A stretch of DNA of 64,000 nucleotides from Flavobacteriaceae bacterium (GTDB taxonomy: Bacteria > Bacteroidota > Bacteroidia > Flavobacteriales > Flavobacteriaceae). A model generated the notes under the pieces. It was not told the origin of the DNA. It did no database searches and was given only the letters and a program-made list of their open reading frames with translations. The translations under genes and the position numbers were made by a program. How positions within the stretch are numbered: position 1 is the stretch's first letter; each line of letters starts with the position of its first letter. The DNA lies in NCBI GenBank assembly GCA_002862645.1, contig PKDQ01000026.1:1-64000 (forward strand), in the 5' to 3' direction. Positions 20,563-30,921 of this stretch are shown here, in pieces.

Positions 20563-21183
20563 ATGGACACAATAATCAAAACATATTTTCCCGATCTAAG
20601 CGAAAAACAGCAAGAACAGTTTGTGAAACTCAAGCCACTTTATGACTTGTGGAACATACAAATAAATGTGATTTCACGTGCCGATATGACGCACTTCTAT
20701 ATCCGTCACGTGCTCCATTCGCTAGGTATTGCCAAGGTGCTAAGGTTTAAGCCTAAATCTAGTGTTTTAGATGTTGGGACCGGGGGTGGTTTCCCAGGGA
20801 TTCCACTCGCCATAATGTTTCCAGAGACTCAGTTTACCCTAGTAGATTCTGTTGGAAAAAAAATTAAAGTAGTGCAAGCGGTTGCAGAATCCTTAGCGCT
20901 TGACAATGTTAAGGCTTTTCACAAACGAGCCGAACACGTCAGTGGTACTTTTGATTTTGTCGTCAGTAGAGCTGTCACACATATGGATCGTTTTGTGCCT
21001 TGGATACGGCACAAAATTAATCCTAAAAGTACGCATGCGCTTTCAAACGGGATTCTTTATCTAAAGGGAGGTGACCTCAATGAAGAACTCAGCCCTTATC
21101 CGAAAGCCAAAATCTATAATTTGGATGGGCACTTTAAAGAAGATTTTTTTGAAACTAAGAAATTGGTGCATTTGCAGCTTTAA
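20563..21183 (+). CDS. rsmG: 16S rRNA (guanine(527)-N(7))-methyltransferase
   Basis: NVISRADMTHFYIRHVLHSLGI, VLDVGTGGGFPGIPLAI. Confidence 0.96.
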   Translation: MDTIIKTYFPDLSEKQQEQFVKLKPLYDLWNIQINVISRADMTHFYIRHVLHSLGIAKVLRFKPKSSVLDVGTGGGFPGIPLAIMFPETQFTLVDSVGKKIKVVQAVAESLALDNVKAFHKRAEHVSGTFDFVVSRAVTHMDRFVPWIRHKINPKSTHALSNGILYLKGGDLNEELSPYPKAKIYNLDGHFKEDFFETKKLVHLQL

Positions 21184-22805
21184 TCCATACAGGGGTAGCG
21201 GAAATCTGTAGCTGGAACAAGGGTTTCTTTTATCAACCTTGGTGATACCCAACGCAATAGGTTTTGCGCTGAACCCGCCTTGTCGTTGGTTCCTGATGCT
21301 CGACTGCCACCAAAGGGTTGCTGCCCAACTACAGCGCCACTTGGCTTGTCGTTGATATAGAAATTTCCAGCAGCATGGCGCAATTTTCCTGATGCGTGTT
21401 CAATGAAATGTCGGTCTTGTGCTATAATTGCACCCGTAAGTCCATAATCTGAAGTAGTGTTTACCAGCGCTAAGGTGCTTTCCCACGCCTTGTCCTCATA
21501 AACATATACCGTGACAACAGGTCCAAATAGTTCTGTTTCCATAGTAGTGTAGTGCGGATTCGTAGTTTTGAGTAAGGTGGGATGTATAAAATAGCCTTTG
21601 CTTTTGTCAAAGGTTCCTCCAGCAAGCACTTCGACTTCATCCTCTTTTTTTGCTTGTTCAATATACCCAACTAGCCTATCAAAAGCATTTTCATGTATGA
21701 CTGCAGTTATAAAGTTGTTCATATCCTCAGGTGACCCGATTGAAAAGCTTTTGATGTTTTCTACTACTCCAGCAATTATTTCATCGGAAATAGAGGCAGG
21801 GAGATAGATGCGTGATGCAGCTGAACACTTTTGTCCTTGAAATTCATATCCGCCACGTGTGATGGCCGTTATCACGGTTGGAATATCGGCAGTGTGATGT
21901 ACAAAAATAAAATCCTTGCCACCTGTTTCGCCAACAATTCTTGGGTAATTTTTGTAGCGCGTAAGCTTGTTTCCAATCTGTTGCCACAAATGTTTAAAGA
22001 CTTCTGTAGAACCTGTAAAGTGCAGTCCTGCAAATTGCGGGTGATCCAAAACTATATCGGATATCATAACGGGGTCTCCTGAAATAAGGTTGATGACACC
22101 CGGAGGGATTCCTGCTTCTTCAAAAATATCCATGATGATTTTGGCAGAAAACATTTGATGATCGCTAGGCTTCCAAACCACAACGTTACCCATGAGAACA
22201 GGCGCAGCACAAAGGTTACCAGCAATTGCGGTAAAGTTAAAGGGCGTCACGGCATAAACAAATCCTTCAAGGGGTCTGTATTCTACCCGGTTAATAACAC
22301 CACTTCCTTGTTTGGGTTGTTGTGCGTATATGTCCGACGCAAAAGCAACATTAAATCTTAAAAAATCAGCAAATTCACAGGCGGCGTCAATCTCAGCCTG
22401 GAAGATATTTTTAGATTGTGCCAGCATGGTTGATGCGTTAATCTTAGCTCGATAGGGTCCTGCAGTCAGGTCAGCTGCTTTAAGCATTACAGCTGCGCGA
22501 TGTTCAAAAGAAGTGTTTTCCCAATTAGGGCTAGCCGCAAGTGCAGCATCAATAGCTTCTGTTACGTGTGAACTTTCAGCTATGCTGAACCTCCCGAGTG
22601 TGTGCTTATGGTCATGAGGTGGCGACATTCTTGCAAGCTTCTTTGTCGTAATTTTTTTACCGCCTATATATAGGGGTACGTCAATATTGCTGTTGTACAG
22701 TGCTGTGTATGTTTCTAATACTTCTTTGCGTTCAGGGCTATTTTTTTTATAGTCTAGAACAGGCTCGTTAATCGGAATTGGAACTGAGAAAAAACCGTTT
22801 TGCAT
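21180..22805 (-). CDS. pruA: L-glutamate gamma-semialdehyde (1-pyrroline-5-carboxylate) dehydrogenase
   Basis: 541 aa ALDH; FTGSTEVFKHLW, GGYEFQGQKCSAASRIY, GQQPFGGSRASGTNDKAG. Confidence 0.95.
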   Translation of the reverse strand: MQNGFFSVPIPINEPVLDYKKNSPERKEVLETYTALYNSNIDVPLYIGGKKITTKKLARMSPPHDHKHTLGRFSIAESSHVTEAIDAALAASPNWENTSFEHRAAVMLKAADLTAGPYRAKINASTMLAQSKNIFQAEIDAACEFADFLRFNVAFASDIYAQQPKQGSGVINRVEYRPLEGFVYAVTPFNFTAIAGNLCAAPVLMGNVVVWKPSDHQMFSAKIIMDIFEEAGIPPGVINLISGDPVMISDIVLDHPQFAGLHFTGSTEVFKHLWQQIGNKLTRYKNYPRIVGETGGKDFIFVHHTADIPTVITAITRGGYEFQGQKCSAASRIYLPASISDEIIAGVVENIKSFSIGSPEDMNNFITAVIHENAFDRLVGYIEQAKKEDEVEVLAGGTFDKSKGYFIHPTLLKTTNPHYTTMETELFGPVVTVYVYEDKAWESTLALVNTTSDYGLTGAIIAQDRHFIEHASGKLRHAAGNFYINDKPSGAVVGQQPFGGSRASGTNDKAGSAQNLLRWVSPRLIKETLVPATDFRYPCMD

Positions 22806-22823
22806 AAAAAAGATATTTAATGG

Positions 22824-23210
22824 TTAGTTTAGGGCAAAAGCGGGGCTTAACTCAAACTTAGGAATATAGGCACGAAATTTTTTAGCCGATGCTAAATTAA
22901 TCATGGCGTAGTGCCCTTGCATCGCCCCAATAGGCGAGCTTAATAAGCAGCCCGATTGATAGCTATACACTTGTCCGGGTTTAATAACTGGCTTTTTTCC
23001 AACCACACCTTCTCCATCAACAATAACCGTGGGCTTCAGGGAATCAAAAATTTTCCAGTGCCTTGATTGGAGTTGAACAGCGTCTTTTCCGTGGTTGGAT
23101 ATGGATATGCAATAGGCAAATGAATAGTGCAAGTGGTAATTTTTGAAGTAGGTGCCTTCAAAAAATGCATTGACTGAAATGCGAATACCTTGTGTAACTT
23201 GCTGAAACAT
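22824..23210 (-). CDS. apaG: ApaG domain protein
   Basis: RHWKIFDS, GEGVVGKKPVIKPGQVYSYQSGCLLSSPIGAMQGHY. Confidence 0.95.
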   Translation of the reverse strand: MFQQVTQGIRISVNAFFEGTYFKNYHLHYSFAYCISISNHGKDAVQLQSRHWKIFDSLKPTVIVDGEGVVGKKPVIKPGQVYSYQSGCLLSSPIGAMQGHYAMINLASAKKFRAYIPKFELSPAFALN

Positions 23211-23231
23211 AATATAAAGATAATCATTTTT

Positions 23232-24473
23232 CTATAAGCCAATGTCTTTTGCGTTTGCGTTGCCAACTCCAATAAGTTTATCACAGCGCGCCCCTATAGG
23301 CCTGTAGTAGATCAATACCCAATAATCGTTTTCAGTGGGCCAATAATTACCCGATGTTAGGTTGTTATAAAGCACCCCTTTGCTATCTTGACTTGCAAAC
23401 TTATAGTTGTAGATACCTTGTTTTAACAGCAATTCAGCTTCAAAGCGACCTGAATCTGGGTTATACGTCAGTTTATTTTCTTCACCACTAGCATGTTGAT
23501 TAAAATCTCCGACCACAAAATGCTCTCCGTCGAACAAAAAATCTTCTGCAAAAAGAGAAAACACTACCCGGCTATAATCAGACTCAGTATTTGGGTTACT
23601 GCCCTGAAAAGTATTGATACGGAAGTCACCGTTTATGTCAGGCCCATAAGTATACGGCCTACCTGATCGCACCCATTGCGGGTTTAAAACAGAGATGAAT
23701 AAGTCTTCCCGAATTACACGCGCTACATTGCCACCTCCATTACGAATGTCTTGGGTATCAAAAAAGAAATATTCATTTCCTGCAGCAAAAGTGGTTTCGG
23801 GCTTGTAGTTAAATCGGAGTTGGTTGTTGAGGTTATAGGTTGGGTTTCCGGCCTCTCGCCATGTTTGCCAGCGCTGGTTTTGAACTATAAACGGTTTTAT
23901 TTGTTTTTCAGGAAGCCGCACGTTTAAGCCATCCAAGTTGACTACAAATTGTATGCTTTGATGACTCTGAATGTTTTCAATACGTTGTGAGCGTTGCACA
24001 CGAACGCCGACAGTGGTCTGTTGCTCGGCGACTAAAAATCTTTTTTGTAAAACTAAGTTTCTGTTAGCGTCCCAAATATTCAACATATAATTCCCACTTT
24101 TCGTTAAGCGCGTTTGGGCATTGGGAAGCGTCAGCGTGTAGTGAATGTATGACTGCAGCGTTCCGACAGCATAGGAAATGTTCTGTATGCGCATGTCATC
24201 ATAGCCATCCATGTAGTCTGCTTTGAATAAATCGGTCTCATTCCAATTGGCATCAAAGCGATCTATGGTGTAGTAATAGCTGCTGTCATCGGCATTTAAA
24301 TCATCAAATTTAAGCGTGATTTGTTCATTCAATCCAACAATGGGTAGCGATGTGCTTTGCTCGTTGACATAGAATAGCACGGACTTAATGTGCTCAGGTG
24401 GAGAAAAAACGCTCAATTGCTGACCAAAAATGAGTTGGCAACCCAATATAAAAAGAAGCTTTTGTTTAATCAT
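23232..24473 (-). CDS. DUF5103 / type IX secretion system plug-like protein
   Basis: Signal peptide and characteristic ...YYTIDRFDANWNETDLFKADYMDGYDDMRIQNISYAVGTLQSYIHYTLTLPN. Confidence 0.8.
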   Translation of the reverse strand: MIKQKLLFILGCQLIFGQQLSVFSPPEHIKSVLFYVNEQSTSLPIVGLNEQITLKFDDLNADDSSYYYTIDRFDANWNETDLFKADYMDGYDDMRIQNISYAVGTLQSYIHYTLTLPNAQTRLTKSGNYMLNIWDANRNLVLQKRFLVAEQQTTVGVRVQRSQRIENIQSHQSIQFVVNLDGLNVRLPEKQIKPFIVQNQRWQTWREAGNPTYNLNNQLRFNYKPETTFAAGNEYFFFDTQDIRNGGGNVARVIREDLFISVLNPQWVRSGRPYTYGPDINGDFRINTFQGSNPNTESDYSRVVFSLFAEDFLFDGEHFVVGDFNQHASGEENKLTYNPDSGRFEAELLLKQGIYNYKFASQDSKGVLYNNLTSGNYWPTENDYWVLIYYRPIGARCDKLIGVGNANAKDIGL

Positions 24474-24659
24474 TTTTTTTGTGCTCTCGGTTGTTTTGTG
24501 CTATTTTATAGATGTGGGGTTACCCAGCTGTTTTTGTTGCTCATAGGTCAAAGTTAAACAAACTATTTTACGGTTAATAAATTTATGTAATTATAGGGTG
24601 TAACACTTCGTTTTTTAAGCACCTTATATTACATTTGCAGTGCAAAAAACAACCACCAT

Positions 24660-26012
24660 ATGTCCGCTGACATAACCCTGCGTAAAGGCTTGACAATTCC
24701 CATGAGCGGAATAGCCGATCTTAATATCTCATCTGCTGATATTGCTGACAACTTTGTCATCTATCCACACGACTTCCATGGTGTTGTACCAAAAATGCTC
24801 TTGAAAGAGGGTGAAGCTGTGTTGCAAGGGCAGCCGATTTTTTATTCAAAAGCTAACCCTGAAATAAAATTTGTTTCACCTGTTAGTGGGACACTAACCA
24901 CAATTGAGCGTGGTGCCAAAAGACGTATCATGTCCTTGTCTATTGCTGCTGATGGCAAAGACAATGCTGTTGCCCAAAAGTTGGAAAATCTTGATAAACT
25001 GCAAGCAGCAGATGTTAAAAAGTATTTACTAGAATCGGGCTGCTGGCCTTTTGTAAAACAACGTCCGTATGATGTTATTGCAGATCCTATCAGTACGCCG
25101 AAGGCTATTTTCATTTCTGGATTCAACACAGCTCCGCTAGCTGCTGATGTCCCTTTTATACTTAGTTCGCAAAAGGAAGACTTTCAAAACGGCATAGATG
25201 TACTTGCAAAACTTGCTCCTAAAGTTCACCTTTCTGTTGATGCTTCTTCAGTATCTTTTTTGAATGAGGTATCTAATGCAGAAGTACACCGTTTTAAAGG
25301 CCCACACCCTGCTGGCAATGTAGGGGTTCAAATTCATCATATTGACCCTGTCAACGCAGGTGAAACTGTTTGGGTTGTTGGTCCAGCTGATGTGGCACGC
25401 ATTGGTGCTTTCTTTTCAACAGGTATTTTTGATGCTTCGCAAATGGTCACTGTAGTTGGCCCAGTAGTGAAGTCTCCAACATATTTTAAATCACGTATTG
25501 GCGCCGCAGTTGCACCGCTTCTAACTCAAGTTGGTATTGATGCTGATGGCCAGATTCGGGTTATCAACGGCGACTCGCTTTCAGGTGTTGCAACACATGC
25601 TGATGGTAACCTTGGATTTTACAACAACACACTTACCGTCTTGGCTGAAGGAAATCGCTATCGCATGTTTGGTTGGTTGCCTTTTGTTGGCAGTAAGATT
25701 TTTAGCATGTCTCGTACTTCGCTTTCATGGCTGTTGCCCAAGCGTGCATACGCACTAAATACCAACATGAATGGTGAAGAACGTGCTTTGGTTGTCACTG
25801 GCGAAATGGAGCAAGTATTACCCATGGATATATTCCCCATGCAGCTTCTCAAAGAGTGTATGGTACAGAACATTGAAAAAATGGAGGGTCTTGGTATTTA
25901 TGAAGTAGCACCAGAAGATTTTGCCTTGATAGATTACGCAAGTACCTCAAAAATTGAAGCTCAAGCGATTGTTCGCGAAGCACTTGATTTAATGATAAAA
26001 GAAGTAGGTTAA
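24660..26012 (+). CDS. nqrA: Na(+)-translocating NADH-quinone reductase subunit A
   Basis: First gene of a complete nqrABCDEF run; GLTIPMSG N-terminus. Confidence 0.96.
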   Translation: MSADITLRKGLTIPMSGIADLNISSADIADNFVIYPHDFHGVVPKMLLKEGEAVLQGQPIFYSKANPEIKFVSPVSGTLTTIERGAKRRIMSLSIAADGKDNAVAQKLENLDKLQAADVKKYLLESGCWPFVKQRPYDVIADPISTPKAIFISGFNTAPLAADVPFILSSQKEDFQNGIDVLAKLAPKVHLSVDASSVSFLNEVSNAEVHRFKGPHPAGNVGVQIHHIDPVNAGETVWVVGPADVARIGAFFSTGIFDASQMVTVVGPVVKSPTYFKSRIGAAVAPLLTQVGIDADGQIRVINGDSLSGVATHADGNLGFYNNTLTVLAEGNRYRMFGWLPFVGSKIFSMSRTSLSWLLPKRAYALNTNMNGEERALVVTGEMEQVLPMDIFPMQLLKECMVQNIEKMEGLGIYEVAPEDFALIDYASTSKIEAQAIVREALDLMIKEVG

Positions 26013-26021
26013 ACTAAAGAT

Positions 26022-27179
26022 ATGAATTTTATACGCCAACGCATAGATGCAATAAAAAAACCTTTTGGTAAAGGCCAAAAGTGGGAGCGTTTTGCCCCTG
26101 CGGTTAATGCATTTGACACCTTTTTATTTGTTCCAAACCACACTACCCAAAAGGGAGCTCATATCCGTGATGGTGTTGATTTGAAACGTACCATGGTAAC
26201 AGTTATAATTGCTTTGTTGCCCGCCTTCATTTATGGGGTATACAACACTGGATATCAATATTTTATTCAATCGGGACTCGCCTTTACTTTTTGGGATGCA
26301 ATGTTGCATGGGGCGTTAAAAATCATGCCTATGGTTGCGGTATCCTACGGCGTTGGTTTGGCCATTGAATTTGCTTTTGCCGTCTACCGCGGACATGAAG
26401 TCAATGAAGGTTATTTGGTAACAGGCCTTTTGGTTCCAATGATTATGCCGGTAGATATTCCACTTTGGATGGTAGGTCTGTCTGTAGCTTTTGCCGTTTT
26501 TATCGCAAAAGAGGCTTTTGGTGGAACAGGAATGAATATTCTTAACCCTGCACTTACCGCACGTGCTTTTGCATTTTTTGCTTACCCTACCTATATGTCA
26601 GGTAACAAAGTATGGGTTTCGGAAGCAAGTAATGTTGACGGTATTTCGGGTGAAACTGTATTAGGTAGTCTTGCCGCTGGTAATGATGTTAGCTATTCTA
26701 TGTTTGATATGTTTGTTGGGGCTATCCCAGGATCTATCGCTGAGACCTCCACACTATGGGTGTTGGTAGGTGCTGCCATACTAATACTTACAGGTGTTGG
26801 AAGTTGGCGTATTATGGTGGGCGGTGTGCTTGGTGCAGCGGTCACCGCATTCTTATTTAATTTTTGGGGTGCCAACGCACTTATGTCTTTTGATTGGACA
26901 AATCACCTGATTGTTGGTGGCTTTGCCTTTGGTGTGGTATTCATGGCAACTGACCCTGTTTCAGCAGCGCAAACAACCAAAGGGAAATGGATCTACGGTC
27001 TGCTCGTTGGGGTTTTTTGTATCCTTATTCGTGTGTTTAATCCAGCCTATCCAGAAGGAGTAATGTTGGCAATCCTATTAATGAACGTATTCGCACCAAC
27101 CATTGACCATTATGTGGTTGAGGGCAATATTAAACGACGCAAAAAACGTCTTAACGCAACATTAACACCAGCAACATGA
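26022..27179 (+). CDS. nqrB: Na(+)-translocating NADH-quinone reductase subunit B
   Basis: NPALTARAFAFFAYP, MATDPVSAAQT; flavinylation-site region DGISGETVLGSL. Confidence 0.96.
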   Translation: MNFIRQRIDAIKKPFGKGQKWERFAPAVNAFDTFLFVPNHTTQKGAHIRDGVDLKRTMVTVIIALLPAFIYGVYNTGYQYFIQSGLAFTFWDAMLHGALKIMPMVAVSYGVGLAIEFAFAVYRGHEVNEGYLVTGLLVPMIMPVDIPLWMVGLSVAFAVFIAKEAFGGTGMNILNPALTARAFAFFAYPTYMSGNKVWVSEASNVDGISGETVLGSLAAGNDVSYSMFDMFVGAIPGSIAETSTLWVLVGAAILILTGVGSWRIMVGGVLGAAVTAFLFNFWGANALMSFDWTNHLIVGGFAFGVVFMATDPVSAAQTTKGKWIYGLLVGVFCILIRVFNPAYPEGVMLAILLMNVFAPTIDHYVVEGNIKRRKKRLNATLTPAT

Positions 27180-27910
27180 ACAGAGATTCGAATGCGTATA
27201 CTTTTGGTTTTGCTGCTGCCATGGTTTTGGTCGTAGCATCAGTTTTGGCTTTTACTGCCAGTTCACTTAAAGATCTTCAGTCGGAAAATGTCCGTAAAGA
27301 AAAAATGCAAAATATCCTTTCTACTATTGGTATTGAAACCGATAGAGAGGGTGCTGAAAAATTGTTTAACAACTATATTGTCGAGCAACTTGCACTTCGA
27401 AATGACGGCTCTGTCGATGAAACGGTAGATGCCTTTTCAGATATCAAACTTGCAATCGAAGTAAAGAAAGATGCTAAGACGCAACGCTTTCCATTGTATG
27501 TTGCAGCAGTTGATTCGGCTACATACTATATTGTACCCCTACGAGGTTCGGGTTTATGGGATGCCATTTGGGGATATATAGCTCTTGATGAAGATCGCAA
27601 CACCATTAAGGGAGCGGTATTTGACCACAAAGGCGAAACAGCAGGGCTAGGGGCAGAAATCACACAACAGTGGTTTATGGATCGCTTTGTAGGTGAAAAA
27701 ATATTCAACACATCTGGAGATTTGGTTGGGATAAGCGTTTCTAAAACAAATAACGATCCCAACGATACAGACAAAGATGACCACGAGGTTGATGCCATTT
27801 CTGGCGCAACTATTACGGGCGATGGTGTTTCTGATATGATTATCGAACGCTTACAACACTATTTGCCATACTTAAAAGCAACACCCGCAGACCTTGCATA
27901 CAACAACTAA
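27176..27910 (+). CDS. nqrC: Na(+)-translocating NADH-quinone reductase subunit C
   Basis: GLGAEIT and FMN-attachment motif DAISGATIT. Confidence 0.96.
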   Translation: MNRDSNAYTFGFAAAMVLVVASVLAFTASSLKDLQSENVRKEKMQNILSTIGIETDREGAEKLFNNYIVEQLALRNDGSVDETVDAFSDIKLAIEVKKDAKTQRFPLYVAAVDSATYYIVPLRGSGLWDAIWGYIALDEDRNTIKGAVFDHKGETAGLGAEITQQWFMDRFVGEKIFNTSGDLVGISVSKTNNDPNDTDKDDHEVDAISGATITGDGVSDMIIERLQHYLPYLKATPADLAYNN

Positions 27911-27912
27911 TT

Positions 27913-28602
27913 ATGTCCAAACCAAAATCAACCAAAAAACCCGCAATTTTCTTTGTTGCCAAAGAGCGTGAGCCGCTTTTTTCAAAGAAAAACCGCGGCT
28001 TATTAAAAGATCCGCTAGACGATAACAACCCTATCACGGTTCAAGTATTGGGTATTTGCTCGGCCTTGGCGATAACTGTACAGCTAAAGCCTGCTGTTGT
28101 AATGACACTTTCCGTTATTGCCGTTATGGCAGCGAGTAACGTTATCGTTTCTATTTTGCGAAATGCCATTCCTAACCGTATCCGGATAATTGTACAGCTA
28201 GTTGTAGTTGCTTCCATGGTAATCTTGGTTGATCAAGTATTGCGTGCCTATGCCTATGATGTGAGTAAACAACTTTCCATTTTTATTGGACTGATTATTA
28301 CCAACTGTATTGTAATGGGACGCCTCGAAGCTTTTGCCCTAGGTAATGGTGTTTGGAAATCCTTTTTAGACGGTGTTGGTAATGCAGCAGGATATGGATT
28401 TATGCTTATTCTTGTTGCCTTTTTCCGAGAGCTATTCGGTTCTGGAAAACTGTATGGCTATCAAGTAATCCCCGATTCCATTTATGAAATGGGCTACGAA
28501 AACAACGGATTGATGCTGTTGTCTCCAATGGCCTTGATCACATTGGGTATTATTATTTGGGTACAGCGTGCACGTAACCGTAAACTCATTGAAAAAAACT
28601 AG
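27913..28602 (+). CDS. nqrD: Na(+)-translocating NADH-quinone reductase subunit D
   Basis: Rnf/Nqr membrane-subunit motifs (FIGLIITNCIVMGRLEAFA). Confidence 0.95.
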   Translation: MSKPKSTKKPAIFFVAKEREPLFSKKNRGLLKDPLDDNNPITVQVLGICSALAITVQLKPAVVMTLSVIAVMAASNVIVSILRNAIPNRIRIIVQLVVVASMVILVDQVLRAYAYDVSKQLSIFIGLIITNCIVMGRLEAFALGNGVWKSFLDGVGNAAGYGFMLILVAFFRELFGSGKLYGYQVIPDSIYEMGYENNGLMLLSPMALITLGIIIWVQRARNRKLIEKN

Positions 28603-28605
28603 GCC

Positions 28606-29220
28606 ATGGATTTCGTAAATCTTTTTGTAAAAAGCATTTTTATTGAGAACATGATATTTGCTTACTTCTTAGGTATGTGTTCTTATTTGGCTGTGTCTAA
28701 AACCGTAAAGACGGCTGTTGGCCTTGGCTTCGCCGTTATCTTTGTGTTATCGATTACTGTTCCAATCAATTACTTATTAGACAACTATCTTCTAAAGCCC
28801 GGTGCCATGTCATGGTTGGGTGAAGATTATGCCGAATTGGATTTAAGCTTTTTAAGCTTTATCATGTTTATTGCCGTTATCGCATCTATGGTCCAGTTGG
28901 TTGAAATGATTGTAGAAAAATTTGCCCCTGCGCTGTACGGTGCTTTGGGTATTTTCTTACCGCTTATTGCGGTGAACTGTGCCATTTTAGGGGGATCACT
29001 ATTTATGCAGCAAAAAAGTTTTGCTTCGATTGGTGAATCGGCTGTATACGGATTTGGTTCTGGCGTTGGATGGTTGTTGGCCATTTTAGCCATCGCAGCC
29101 ATTCGTGAAAAAATTGCGTATTCCAATGTTCCTTCACCCTTGCGTGGACTAGGTATTACGTTTATTATTACGGGCCTTATGGCCATTGGATTTATGAGTT
29201 TTATGGGAATTAAATTATAA
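28606..29220 (+). CDS. nqrE: Na(+)-translocating NADH-quinone reductase subunit E
   Basis: [44 protein letters not shown]. Confidence 0.96.
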   Translation: MDFVNLFVKSIFIENMIFAYFLGMCSYLAVSKTVKTAVGLGFAVIFVLSITVPINYLLDNYLLKPGAMSWLGEDYAELDLSFLSFIMFIAVIASMVQLVEMIVEKFAPALYGALGIFLPLIAVNCAILGGSLFMQQKSFASIGESAVYGFGSGVGWLLAILAIAAIREKIAYSNVPSPLRGLGITFIITGLMAIGFMSFMGIKL

Positions 29221-29224
29221 GCCT

Positions 29225-30520
29225 ATGGATATTACTGTCATTATTGCAAGTATTGTTGTTTTCTTAGCCATCACCTTTATTTTGGTGGGTATGCTTCTAG
29301 GAGTTAAGGCACGTTTGATGCCTTCTGGACCTGTAAAGCTTTTTATCAACGGCGAAACAGACGTTGAAGTTTCATCTGGAAGTACACTGTTGTCTACCCT
29401 TGGTGACAACAAAATATTCTTGCCATCAGCCTGTGGTGGAGGAGGTACTTGTATCCAGTGTAAGTGTATTGTTAAAGACGGCGGAGGCGAAATTCTCCCA
29501 ACTGAAAAACCACACTTTTCAAGAAAAGAAATCGCCGAAGGTTGGCGTTTGGGATGCCAAGTCAAGGTAAAAGAAGACATGGTCATCGAAGTGCCCGAAG
29601 AAGTATTTGGCATAAAGAAGTTTGCTGCTAAAGTTGTTCGTAATTGGAACGTGGCATCATTTATAAAGGAGTTTGTTGTTGAAATTCCCGAAGACATGCA
29701 TTATGAAGCTGGAGGTTATATCCAAATTGAAGTTCCTGCCTGTGAGGTAGACTTTAAAGACATTGACATTTCGGCGCACCCAGAAGAGCATCCAGAAGAT
29801 GTAAATAAATTTAAATTGGAATGGGATAAATTTAAGTTGTGGGACTTGAAAATGAAAAACCCAGAATTAGTAGAGCGTGCTTATTCGATGGCTTCTTTCC
29901 CTGCAGAGGGTAAAGAAATCATGCTGAATGTTCGTATTGCAACCCCACCATTTGACCGTGCCAAAAACGGTTGGGCAGATGTAAATCCAGGTGTTGCTTC
30001 ATCTTATATATTCTCGCTTAAAGAAGGCGATCCCATAACAATTTCAGGACCTTATGGCGAATTCTTTATCAATCACTCCGAAGCTGAAATGCTATATGTA
30101 GGGGGTGGTGCAGGAATGGCTCCGATGCGTTCGCACTTATATCACTTATTCCGTACACTTAAAACAGGTCGAAAGGTTACGTTTTGGTATGGCGGTCGTT
30201 CCAAGCGTGAACTGTTCTACACAGAACACTTCCGTGCCTTAGAGCGTGACTTCCCTAACTTTAAGTTTTACGTTGCTTTGTCTGAACCATCTGAGGAAGA
30301 CAATTGGAAAGTAAAAGATGGACTCGATGGCGAAGGCGATGGGTTTGTTGGGTTTGTGCATCAAGTGGTGATTGATAATTACCTAAACGATCACGAAGCA
30401 CCCGAAGATATTGAAGTGTATTTCTGTGGACCGCCACTTATGAATCAAGCAGTTGAAAAAATGGCTGAAGATTTTGGCGTTCCAGACGAAAATGTGCGTT
30501 TCGACGATTTCGGTGGATAA
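29225..30520 (+). CDS. nqrF: Na(+)-translocating NADH-quinone reductase subunit F
   Basis: [2Fe-2S] motif [14 protein letters not shown]...GCQVKVK; FAD/NAD reductase domain [30 protein letters not shown]. Confidence 0.97.
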   Translation: MDITVIIASIVVFLAITFILVGMLLGVKARLMPSGPVKLFINGETDVEVSSGSTLLSTLGDNKIFLPSACGGGGTCIQCKCIVKDGGGEILPTEKPHFSRKEIAEGWRLGCQVKVKEDMVIEVPEEVFGIKKFAAKVVRNWNVASFIKEFVVEIPEDMHYEAGGYIQIEVPACEVDFKDIDISAHPEEHPEDVNKFKLEWDKFKLWDLKMKNPELVERAYSMASFPAEGKEIMLNVRIATPPFDRAKNGWADVNPGVASSYIFSLKEGDPITISGPYGEFFINHSEAEMLYVGGGAGMAPMRSHLYHLFRTLKTGRKVTFWYGGRSKRELFYTEHFRALERDFPNFKFYVALSEPSEEDNWKVKDGLDGEGDGFVGFVHQVVIDNYLNDHEAPEDIEVYFCGPPLMNQAVEKMAEDFGVPDENVRFDDFGG

Positions 30521-30525
30521 CATAT

Positions 30526-30550
30526 AAAGAGGCTTCGGCCTCTTTTTTAT
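30526..30550 (+). terminator. Rho-independent terminator downstream of nqrF
   Basis: AAAGAGGC-TTCG-GCCTCTTT perfect stem with TTCG loop followed by T-rich TTTATTTT. Confidence 0.85.
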
Positions 30551-30564
30551 TTTACATTTGTGCT

Positions 30565-30921
30565 ATGAGTCAATTATCAGATGACGAATTACACCAGCTG
30601 GCCATGACCACGGTAGGTCAATCGCTTGAAGCGGATGGTTATGAATTTCTAGCGGTAAACAGCGCCCCTAAAAAAGACCCCCAGTTTGTGTGCACCAAAG
30701 ATAAAACCTTGTGTTTTGTGGTAGTGCGTCATGTGCGATACCCACAAAATCCAAATGAATTTGACGTCAAACTTATGAGTAAAGTAAAGGAGCACGCAAT
30801 AAAATTTAAAGCAAAGACCTACTTTGCTGGGGTTGGCTTTGCACACGCTTCAGACTACAATAAATTACTCTCTAAAAACGAACCTTATGCCGTTAACTTT
30901 AATGGAATTAAAGAGATATAG
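30565..30921 (+). CDS. Small conserved-looking protein between nqrF and apbE, unknown function
   Basis: 118-aa ORF in the nqr-apbE locus; 3' end overlaps the apbE start at 30902. Confidence 0.8.
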   Translation: MSQLSDDELHQLAMTTVGQSLEADGYEFLAVNSAPKKDPQFVCTKDKTLCFVVVRHVRYPQNPNEFDVKLMSKVKEHAIKFKAKTYFAGVGFAHASDYNKLLSKNEPYAVNFNGIKEI

